From Longimicrobiaceae bacterium (GTDB lineage: Bacteria; Gemmatimonadota; Gemmatimonadetes; Longimicrobiales; Longimicrobiaceae), in NCBI GenBank assembly GCA_036375715.1, contig DASVBS010000081.1, positions 62,001-126,000 on the forward strand: DNA of 64,000 nt. Reading direction: 5' to 3'. Below the pieces are notes generated by a model, which saw nothing but the letters and a program-made list of their open reading frames with translations, was not told the origin of the DNA and did no database searches. Within the stretch, counting starts at the first letter, position 1, and the number at the start of each line of letters is the position of its first letter. Below are positions 57,164 through 64,000 of this stretch, one piece after another. The position numbers and the translations under genes are program-made.

Positions 57164-58891
57164 CTATTCCCAGGTCAGTCTGACCAGCGACACGCCCTGT
57201 CGGGGCAAGGAAAACTGCAGGGTCGCGGTACCGCCTTCGACACCGATCCAGCGGGGGGCGCCCAACAGCTCCAGCTTTCCGGCCCTTTCGAGCTCGCGGT
57301 ATTGCTCGCGCGAGACCTGCTGCGGGGCGCCCATCTCCAGCCAGCGCGAGTAGGAGTTGCTGTGCTTGTCGTCGATCCGGTAATGGTGCACCAGCACCCG
57401 CGTCGCCGGCACGTTCCGCAAGGTCAGCCGGATGGGCGCGTCAGCCGTGGGGAGATCGTCGTCGTGGTAGTTCCAGACCATTACCGCGGCCGCCCGATCG
57501 TCCCGGCTCGCCAGCGCTCCGATATCCGCCACCTCCCCGCGCACCCCGTTCTCGATGATGTCCCGCGCCCCCATCCTGTTCCCCCGCACCATGACCCGCT
57601 CGCCCGTCATCATGCCGAACATGCGGAAGACGTTGAGCACGGGCTTGTCCACTCCGTTCGTCGCCAGCTCACGGAAGCCGTCGAACCAGGGGACATTCTC
57701 GAAGGTGAAGGACCAGCTGGTGACCCCTTCGAGGTTCACGCCGTGTCGATCGGCGAGCTCGTACATGCGGGCGAAGGAGGCGGCGGTATAGCTCGAGTAC
57801 ATGGTCCCGTTCCGGTACGCGTTCTGGCGTGAGCCCGAGGCAACGGAGCATGCGGCGCATCCCTCCGGATCGGCTTCGCCCACGACGATCGGGAGGTCCC
57901 GCAGCTCGGGATAGGACGAGATGATGGCAAACGCACGGTCGAAGTGGCGTAATTCGGGAGCCATATTCATCCGCACGTGGCCGTCGATGAAGCGCGGCGA
58001 GCCCTTCGCATGGAAGCCGATGAAGTCGATCGGGGAGCCACGCTCGCCGGTGACGTAGTTGGTGCCGCCGGACACGTGATCCAGGAAGGCGCGCAGGAAG
58101 GTCTCCTGGCGCTCGTTCGAGGCGCCAGTGACGTTCGGTCCGCCGACCTTCGCCCCGGGGAGCGCCCGCTTGATGGCGTCGGCGGTGTAGTCGTAGAGCT
58201 TCAGGTACTCCTCGGTGCTCCCCTGCCAGTAGTCGGCGTCCGGCTCGTTCCAGAGCTGCCACCACCAGCTCTCCACTTCCTCCGCGCCGTAGCGCTCCAC
58301 CGAGTGGCGGACCCACTCGTGGATGAGCGCGGCCCACTTCTCGTAATCGGTCGGGGGATAGGCCCACCCGGTGTAGATGTCGCTGTAGGGATCGCCCGGC
58401 TGCCAATCGTGCCGGTACGGCTCGGGGTTGGTGCTCAGCGCCTTGGGCATGAAGCCGATCTCCATCAGGGGCTTCATCCCGCGGCTGATCCACTCGTCCA
58501 CGATCCGGTCCATCACCTCCCAGTCGTAGACGGGATTTCCCTTCTCGTCCTCTGTGTAGACGTTGGTGGAGCCCCATTTGAAGGCGGAGCGCGGCCCCTC
58601 GTCGGTGTTGAGGAGGTTGTGCGCCCGAATGTGGACCGGCACGGGGCTGAGCTCCGCCAGCTCCGTGAGCAGCTTCCTTCCTTCCCAGCTATAGGTGTAG
58701 TTCGGCTCGTCGTACCCGAAGTACGCCCACATCGGCTTCATCTCGCCGATGGGCTCGTTCAGATCCACTTCGAGCGCGACGGCGCCATCCGGGGTGGCCT
58801 GCCCTCGTGCAGGAGTGGTTTCCGCGGCAGGAGCGCAGGCGAAGAGTGTGAGCGTGCAGGCGGTACGGAATAGGAGGTCGGACCGGATCAT
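57164..58891 (-). CDS. GH39-type glycoside hydrolase, copy B (lipoprotein)
   Basis: 575 aa. Lipoprotein-type signal 'TACTLTLFACAPAAE'. Same architecture and motifs as copy A: 'MWAYFGYDEPNYTYSWEGRK', acid/base in 'WWWQLWNEPDADYW', nucleophile in 'PIVVGEADPEGCAACS'. The two proteins match along almost their whole length, diverging at the signal sequence and in scattered positions. Differing signals suggest periplasmic copy A and membrane-attached copy B. Separated by 52 bp. Confidence 0.88.
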   Translation of the reverse strand: MIRSDLLFRTACTLTLFACAPAAETTPARGQATPDGAVALEVDLNEPIGEMKPMWAYFGYDEPNYTYSWEGRKLLTELAELSPVPVHIRAHNLLNTDEGPRSAFKWGSTNVYTEDEKGNPVYDWEVMDRIVDEWISRGMKPLMEIGFMPKALSTNPEPYRHDWQPGDPYSDIYTGWAYPPTDYEKWAALIHEWVRHSVERYGAEEVESWWWQLWNEPDADYWQGSTEEYLKLYDYTADAIKRALPGAKVGGPNVTGASNERQETFLRAFLDHVSGGTNYVTGERGSPIDFIGFHAKGSPRFIDGHVRMNMAPELRHFDRAFAIISSYPELRDLPIVVGEADPEGCAACSVASGSRQNAYRNGTMYSSYTAASFARMYELADRHGVNLEGVTSWSFTFENVPWFDGFRELATNGVDKPVLNVFRMFGMMTGERVMVRGNRMGARDIIENGVRGEVADIGALASRDDRAAAVMVWNYHDDDLPTADAPIRLTLRNVPATRVLVHHYRIDDKHSNSYSRWLEMGAPQQVSREQYRELERAGKLELLGAPRWIGVEGGTATLQFSLPRQGVSLVRLTWE

Positions 58892-58951
58892 TGCCTCGTG
58901 CTTGGGGTGGATGGTCGGAAGCGTGAGCGGATGCGGGCCCGGACGGGGTGA

Positions 58952-59638
58952 TCAGAAAGTGATCCGCTCGACCGAGGTGTACAACATCTCGGACACTCCC
59001 ACCGTCTTCACTCCCACCCGCGCATAGGCCCAACCGCTCTCCTCGAGTTCGTCCGGTACGTTCACGCTGAGGGTGATCGGAGCGGTCAGATCGGCGATGT
59101 CTGTACCGGACAATTCCGTGCTCGCCGCCTGGTTGATCCGGTCTACGAAGGAGGTATTGGACAGGTACAGGCCCACGTACTCTACCGCGCGGCTCGGCTC
59201 TACCGCGCTCACCTGGAAGTTCGCCTGGACCGCGCCCCCGGCCTGCCCCACGGAGAGGTTCTCGATGACGTAGTAGGGCGTCACGCGAACCTCCACCTCC
59301 GTGTCTCCTCGCACCTGGATGTAGATGGTGTCCTGGCTGTCGACCCAGGGTCCGTTTCCCGCCAGCAGGTTCAGCTTGTAGTCGCCATCGAAGAGCATGG
59401 CCGAGAAGGACCCATCCTGGGCCACATGGACCGGGATTTTCTCGTTCAACTCATAGCTGGGCTGCCAGAGCTCCAGCTCCACGCCGTTGCTACGCACGCC
59501 GACGGGTTCGCCCTGGTAGACGACTCGTCCCGTGAGCTGCGAGCGCGGAGGGTCGTAGTTGTCGAACGCCCCGTAGTCACAGGCCGTCAGCAATAGGACG
59601 ATCGCCAGGGATGCCCGCCGGGAAATGCATCGAGTCAT
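58952..59638 (-). CDS. DUF3823 lipoprotein (SusE/F-like position)
   Basis: 228 aa. Lipobox 'LAIVLLLTACDYG'. Two beta domains: N-terminal 'LTGRVVYQGEPVGVRSNGVE' with a repeated transthyretin-like pattern, and C-terminal 'PYYVIENLSVGQAGGAVQAN' with 'VEYVGLYLSNTSFVDRINQA'. DUF3823 proteins sit beside SusC/SusD pairs and are thought to help bind glycan at the cell surface. Placed between susD and the GH39 pair, in one direction. Confidence 0.88.
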   Translation of the reverse strand: MTRCISRRASLAIVLLLTACDYGAFDNYDPPRSQLTGRVVYQGEPVGVRSNGVELELWQPSYELNEKIPVHVAQDGSFSAMLFDGDYKLNLLAGNGPWVDSQDTIYIQVRGDTEVEVRVTPYYVIENLSVGQAGGAVQANFQVSAVEPSRAVEYVGLYLSNTSFVDRINQAASTELSGTDIADLTAPITLSVNVPDELEESGWAYARVGVKTVGVSEMLYTSVERITF

Positions 59639-59665
59639 GGTCGGTCACCGGTTGATCGGGGCGAA

Positions 59666-61585
59666 TCAGTGGAACGGGTTCCGCACGAGCTTGGGGTTGT
59701 TGTCCAGAGCGCTCTGCGGGATCTGCGAGTAGTAGTTCCCCATGCGGAAGTACCGCGGGGCGGTCTGGCGGTCCGACTGGAACTTGTCGAAGACGTACTT
59801 GTTGTGCTGCGGGGTCCCGGGACAGACGATCCGGTAGGGGAACAGCACGTAGATGTTCGCCGTCTCGCTCGTCTCGGTGCCGTCCCAGAGCTGGTGGGCG
59901 ATTCGCCAGCGCTTGAGGTCCCACAGGCGGTGATCCTCGAAAGCCAGCTCTGCCCAGCGCTCGCTACGAATCTTCTCCCGTGTCAGGGAGGTGAGGCTGT
60001 TGGGCGGGAAGCCGGCCCGCTCGCGCAGGGTGTTGATGTAGCCGAGCGCCTCCTGCTCGAGCCCCAACTCATAGGCGGCCTCGGCCGCGTTCAGGTAGAC
60101 CTCACCCAGGCGGAACCAGACCCACCACATGTCGCTGCCGGTGGCGCTGGTGGCGGCGGCGGGATTGGTGTCCAGGTACTTGCGGAGGTAGAAGCCGGTG
60201 GCGGAGAGATAGTTCTCGGCCCGGATCGGGCCGTCGGCTCCGGTCAGCACCCCGCCATCCTCGTAGTCGGTGTCCCGCTGTCCCTCGATCCGCTGGTATA
60301 CAGCGCTGGGAGTGCAGCGGTAGACGCCCGCCTGGATTTCCAGCTGCTTGCCGGCGAAGGAGGCTCCGGGATAGATGATCGTGCCATAGAGGCGGGGGTC
60401 CTTCCCCTCGAAGATGTCGTCGGGCTCGTCGTAGAAGATCCAGTTCTTCTGCCCCGCCACGGTCCCATCGCCCACTCCGCGCAGCTCGCCCGACGATCCG
60501 TCCAGGTAGTCGTAGGTCTCCACCAGGTTCAGCGACGGCGAGAGGGCGGAGCCGCCGGAGACGTTGTCCTGGTCGACCCGCAACGAACGCGGGATGTTCT
60601 CAAGGGTGAAGCGGTGGCTGCGACCCTGTGAGGCGAGGTAGTCGATGGCCATGATGACCTCTCGGTTCCCCGTCTTGTGGCTCACCGCCTCGTAAAAGTT
60701 CTCGCCCGGATCGGGATTTCCGCGGTAGAGCTCGTACGGTCCGTTCTGTATGAGCTCGCGGGAGGCGTCGAGCGACGCCTGGTAGTAGCCCTCCGCCCGG
60801 TCGGCGGGGATGCCGACCTCGCCGCCGGGCAGGGTGATGGGGGAGGCCATCTCGCTGTTGTGCCGCGCGATCGAACCTGCGTACAGCATCGCACGGCTCT
60901 TCAGCGCAAGCGCGGTCCAGCGATTAGCCCGCGTGTAGCTGCCCTCGTTGCCGAGCTTCGGGCCGATCTCGTCGAGCTCGGCAGCGATGAAGTCGTAGAC
61001 TTCCGCCTCGGTGTTTCGCGGGTGCTGCAGCGGAGAGGGATCTCCACTGAAGTCATAGATCAATTGGGTGGTGATGATCGGCACCCCACCCATGCGGATA
61101 ACCAGCAGGAAATAGTTGAAGGCCCTCAGGAAGCGGAGCTCGGCGATGAACTGCTCTTTCAGCGCCGGAGACAGCTTGGGGGACTCGACCTCCTGGATCT
61201 TCTCGATCGCCAGGTTGATGTCCCGGATCAGGTCGTAGTTCCATTCCGACCAGCGTTCATAGGGGTAGTTGATCAGCGAGTTGCGGAACTCGTAGTCGAA
61301 GTTGCCGACCCCCGACCAGAGCGCCTCGTCGTACGCCGCGTAATCCTTCCAGCCGCAGTAAGCGTCCGGCGGGTTGTAATCACAGTTGCCGTTGACTCCG
61401 AAGTCGGTATGGCGGGGCAGGCGGTTGTAGTAATCCGCCAGAACCGAGACGATCAGGTTCGGGTCTCCCCAGACCTGCTCGTCGGTGAGGATCGTCTGCG
61501 GCTCGGTGTTGAGCGCATCATCGCCGCATCCCACTACAGGAACCGCTAGCGCGGCCAGTAGCAGGGATCGGAAGAGTCTCTTCAT
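59666..61585 (-). CDS. susD: SusD/RagB-family glycan-binding outer-membrane lipoprotein
   Basis: 639 aa. Lipobox 'LLAALAVPVVGCGDDAL'. SusD features: the TPR-rich N-terminal part, 'FIAELRFLRAFNYFLLVIRM' with 'GGVPIITTQLIYD', 'YTRANRWTALALKSRAMLYA', and C-terminal 'MWWVWFRLGEVYLNAAEAAY', 'YINTLRERAGFP', 'EKIRSERWAELAFEDHRLWD'. SusD caps the SusC barrel and captures oligosaccharides. ATG 61585 is chosen so that the signal starts the protein; upstream in-frame sequence is Ala/Arg-rich and unconvincing. Confidence 0.95.
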   Translation of the reverse strand: MKRLFRSLLLAALAVPVVGCGDDALNTEPQTILTDEQVWGDPNLIVSVLADYYNRLPRHTDFGVNGNCDYNPPDAYCGWKDYAAYDEALWSGVGNFDYEFRNSLINYPYERWSEWNYDLIRDINLAIEKIQEVESPKLSPALKEQFIAELRFLRAFNYFLLVIRMGGVPIITTQLIYDFSGDPSPLQHPRNTEAEVYDFIAAELDEIGPKLGNEGSYTRANRWTALALKSRAMLYAGSIARHNSEMASPITLPGGEVGIPADRAEGYYQASLDASRELIQNGPYELYRGNPDPGENFYEAVSHKTGNREVIMAIDYLASQGRSHRFTLENIPRSLRVDQDNVSGGSALSPSLNLVETYDYLDGSSGELRGVGDGTVAGQKNWIFYDEPDDIFEGKDPRLYGTIIYPGASFAGKQLEIQAGVYRCTPSAVYQRIEGQRDTDYEDGGVLTGADGPIRAENYLSATGFYLRKYLDTNPAAATSATGSDMWWVWFRLGEVYLNAAEAAYELGLEQEALGYINTLRERAGFPPNSLTSLTREKIRSERWAELAFEDHRLWDLKRWRIAHQLWDGTETSETANIYVLFPYRIVCPGTPQHNKYVFDKFQSDRQTAPRYFRMGNYYSQIPQSALDNNPKLVRNPFH

Positions 61586-61686
61586 GGCACGGGGTCGGGT
61601 CCTTGATGACGATCCGGCCGCGGACGTCGCGTCGGCGCGGGCAGCGGAATTGACCATCGGTGCATGGAAGTACTGCCGCCGCGCGC

Positions 61687-64000
61687 TCATTGCCCCACCT
61701 CCGTGCTGAATCCGATGGTCCAGACCCGCTGGGGTGGATACCGCAGCCCCGAGTCGAAGGCGACCTCGGGGTCGAGCTTGATATGGCCCAGGTTGTCGAA
61801 GGAATGGAGGTTAGTTCCGCTGATATAGATACGGGTGTTGGAGAGGCGTAGCAGATCCTGCAGCGCGTCCGGCAGGGCATAGCCGATCTCCAGGCGGCGT
61901 ACGCGCAGGTAGTGAACGTTGGTGCGCCAGAAGGTGCTGTTGCGGTAGCTCGAGTGGCTCGTGAGTCCTCGGCGGATGGGCGGATATCTACCCGGGATCC
62001 ACTCGCTGCGATCGTCGTAGGGGTCGGCCCGGTGCCAGCGGTCCACCAGCATCCACTCCGGCGAGTTGTGGTCCGCCTGGAAGGGATATTTCAGCTCGAG
62101 GTTCTGGTTGAACGAGTACATGGTGCCGCCGGCGAGGTCCAAGCTCAGGCTCACGCCGCGGTAGCCGATGCTCGCACTGCCCCCGAAGGCGAGGAGGGGG
62201 TTGGTGTTGACCGCGTACCCGATGGGCCGCTCGTCGAGCTCGTTGATGATCTTGTCGCCGTTGACGTCCTTGTAGATCAGGTCGCCGGGAAGCAGGGTGC
62301 GGTTGCCCTGTCCGTCGATATCCACGTCGTGCTGGGCGATCTCCTCCATCGAACGAAATTGCCCGATCACCTCGTAGCCGAAGGCCACGTTCGCCCAACG
62401 GTTCTCGGTGGCGTTCCGGTATTCGTCCCAGGAGTTGCCGTACCTCGGTTTGTACTGGTCGAGGATGCGACGTCGGGCGAAGGTGGCGTTCGCGCCGATG
62501 GAGTAGTCGACGCCGCCGAAACGGTCGCTGAAGGTGATCATCCCCTCGAGCCCCCGCGTCGCCTCGCTCTCGAGGTTCTCTTCGGGCAGCTCGTATCCGA
62601 CCTCGCTGGGGACCAGCACGTCGTAGCGGTTCTCGGGCAGCCCCGTGAGCTTCCGCTCGAACAGATCGAACTGCCCCGTCACCCGGTTGCCGAAGAGGGT
62701 GAAATCCAGGCCGAGATTGCGCGAGGTGCTGGTCACCCAGGTCAGGTTGGTGACCGGCAGGCCGCGCGGGCGAGCGCCGGTCACCACCTGACCGTCGAAC
62801 ATGTAGCCACCGCCAATCCCGTAGGTGGCGCCGCCGATGAAGTCCCAGGGCGCCACCCCCAGCTCCATCCCCGCCTGCCCCCACGAAGCCCGCAGCTTGA
62901 GGTCGTCGAGGAAGGTCAGGCGGTCACGCAGGAAAGGCTCTTCGGAGACGCGCCACCCCAACGAGACCCCGGGGAAGAACCCCCACCGCTTTCCCGGCGC
63001 GTAGAGGTACGATCCGTCGTACCGGCCGAGCAGCTCGAGCAGGTAGCGCTGATTGTAGTCGTAGTTGAAGCGGCCGATGTACGAGGCCCGCGCGGTGGTG
63101 CTCCAGGTGTTGGTGAGATCGTTCTGCTCGACGAAGCTGATCAGGTGGCTGTAGTTCGATGGCGGGACCGATTGAATGCCGGTGAAGTCCGTCTCGCTCT
63201 TGGAGATCTCGAAGGCCGCCACCCCCGCCAGGTTGTGCTTGCCAATCGACAAGGAGTGGGTGACCCGCAGCTGCCCGAACCTCTCCTCGTCCTCGCGCCG
63301 GTTGGAGTTCCGTAGCGGGCTGTAGAAGCCCGCGCAGACTTTGTAGGTATTCGTTTCGGGATCGTAGCAGTACGCGTCGTAGCTGTACCGCTGTCGGTCG
63401 AAGGTGTTGAGGCTGAACCCACGCGAGTACGTCCCCTGGATCTGGGTTCCGAAGGGGAAGGTGTACTCGGCGAAGAAGTTCCCCGTCAGCCGCCGGGTGA
63501 CGTCCTCCTGCCATCCGGCGATCTCTCGGCGGTAGGTGGAGCCGAGGCGGGTCAGGTAGCGAACGTCGCCGTTGATGTAGTCCCGGTTCCCGTTGGCGTA
63601 CGGGTTGTCCATCGGCCAGGAGCTGTTGATGCCGAGGAAGCCGTTCCACATCGGGTCGTCGCGGCCAGGGATAGCGACGTTGTCCCGATTCTCGATGCGG
63701 GCGCTGAGCTGTGTGCCGACGACGATTCCGGCTCCGAGGTCTGCGCGCAGGTTCGTCTGCACGTTGGTGCGGTCGAAGCTGTGCCCCTGCATCACGTACT
63801 CCTGCTTCACGTGCCCGACGGAGAGGTAGTAGCTGCCCGCGGGACCGCCACCCGATGCGCTCGCGTTGATGTTGTACTGCGGCGCATTCGGGTTGTTGAT
63901 CACCACGTCGTACTGGTTGAAGCTCTCGTAGCCAGGCGCCTCCGTGCGCCATAGCTCCAGCTCTTCGGGCGTGATGCTACGCGGCTGACCTCGGTTCTGC
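61687..64000 (-). CDS. susC: SusC/RagA-family TonB-dependent receptor, C-terminal part (truncated at window edge)
   Basis: The last 770 codons are visible; the start lies beyond the right edge. Barrel-type sequence with repeated strands, 'LSVGHVKQEYVMQGHSFDRT', 'LRASWGQAGMELG', 'LRVRRLEIGYALPDALQDL' and 'NTRIYISGTNLHSF' typical of SusC C-termini, ending 'VWTIGFSTEVGQ'. The fragment entering the window reads NRGQPRSITPEELELWRTEA, as in full-length homologues. Imports glycans through the outer membrane with SusD. 101 nt separate it from susD. Confidence 0.95.
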   Translation of the reverse strand, partial: QNRGQPRSITPEELELWRTEAPGYESFNQYDVVINNPNAPQYNINASASGGGPAGSYYLSVGHVKQEYVMQGHSFDRTNVQTNLRADLGAGIVVGTQLSARIENRDNVAIPGRDDPMWNGFLGINSSWPMDNPYANGNRDYINGDVRYLTRLGSTYRREIAGWQEDVTRRLTGNFFAEYTFPFGTQIQGTYSRGFSLNTFDRQRYSYDAYCYDPETNTYKVCAGFYSPLRNSNRREDEERFGQLRVTHSLSIGKHNLAGVAAFEISKSETDFTGIQSVPPSNYSHLISFVEQNDLTNTWSTTARASYIGRFNYDYNQRYLLELLGRYDGSYLYAPGKRWGFFPGVSLGWRVSEEPFLRDRLTFLDDLKLRASWGQAGMELGVAPWDFIGGATYGIGGGYMFDGQVVTGARPRGLPVTNLTWVTSTSRNLGLDFTLFGNRVTGQFDLFERKLTGLPENRYDVLVPSEVGYELPEENLESEATRGLEGMITFSDRFGGVDYSIGANATFARRRILDQYKPRYGNSWDEYRNATENRWANVAFGYEVIGQFRSMEEIAQHDVDIDGQGNRTLLPGDLIYKDVNGDKIINELDERPIGYAVNTNPLLAFGGSASIGYRGVSLSLDLAGGTMYSFNQNLELKYPFQADHNSPEWMLVDRWHRADPYDDRSEWIPGRYPPIRRGLTSHSSYRNSTFWRTNVHYLRVRRLEIGYALPDALQDLLRLSNTRIYISGTNLHSFDNLGHIKLDPEVAFDSGLRYPPQRVWTIGFSTEVGQ

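Overview
The window is GC-rich bacterial chromosome with almost no gene-free space. The organism is a diderm: there are lipoprotein signals, an outer-membrane porin and a SusC/SusD pair. It respires oxygen with a ba3-type terminal oxidase. SusC/SusD in so GC-rich a genome, a short sigma factor lacking region 1.1, and many secreted 'DUF' lipoproteins together fit Gemmatimonadota (Longimicrobium-like). That placement is inference; there is no rRNA here to test it. I saw no tRNA, rRNA, CRISPR array, transposase, integrase or phage gene.

Layout, left to right. (1) 1-16.4 kb, mostly housekeeping: a CBS-pair protein, a YczE-type membrane protein, a cyclopropane-fatty-acid synthase, a MoxR/ChlI-type AAA+ ATPase, Lon protease with an unusual acidic insertion, a quinone oxidoreductase, a large secreted zinc protease, a primary-type sigma factor with a clear promoter and terminator, RsgA, a luciferase-like oxidoreductase and a DUF1080 lipoprotein. 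(2) 16.4-22 kb: thiC under a complete TPP riboswitch with an intrinsic terminator, a SASA-type esterase, a YVTN beta-propeller, a frameshifted osmC and an ArsR-type regulator. (3) 22-32 kb: an orphan CxxC protein, secreted proteins (DUF1593, an unknown lipoprotein, GH95 alpha-L-fucosidase), and a berberine-bridge-type flavoenzyme divergent from a LuxR-type regulator. (4) 32-39.3 kb: a sigma-54 activator gene divergent from a five-gene sulfate-uptake operon (porin, sbp, cysT, cysW, cysA). The interval between them carries four iterated dyads and a good -24/-12 promoter. (5) 39.3-47.8 kb: an acyltransferase-like membrane protein, a lactonase, an AhpD-like protein with a remnant of a second copy, an Fe-S-type regulator divergent from a DUF4142 protein and a diheme MauG-like lipoprotein, a second DUF1080 protein and a stand-alone B3/B4 domain. 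(6) 48-50.7 kb: the ba3 oxidase operon. (7) 50.9-64 kb: a beta-hydroxyacid dehydrogenase, a TetR regulator, and a polysaccharide utilisation locus read leftward: susC (runs off the right edge), susD, DUF3823, two tandem GH39 enzymes, an MFS acid-sugar transporter and an L-rhamnonate-dehydratase-like enzyme. The last three genes overlap by 4 nt.

How the genes work together. The strongest circuit is sulfur acquisition: a sigma-54 enhancer-binding protein, putative upstream activating sites, a sigma-54 promoter, and an outer-membrane-to-cytoplasm sulfate route in one module. The right end is a carbohydrate module that should bind and import a glycan (SusCD), cleave it (two GH39), carry an acid sugar inward (MFS) and dehydrate it (RhmD-like). 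Secreted GH95, SASA, DUF1080 and DUF1593 proteins elsewhere support life on complex plant or algal matter. Convergent gene pairs are repeatedly separated by perfect inverted repeats, only some of which have T-tracts.
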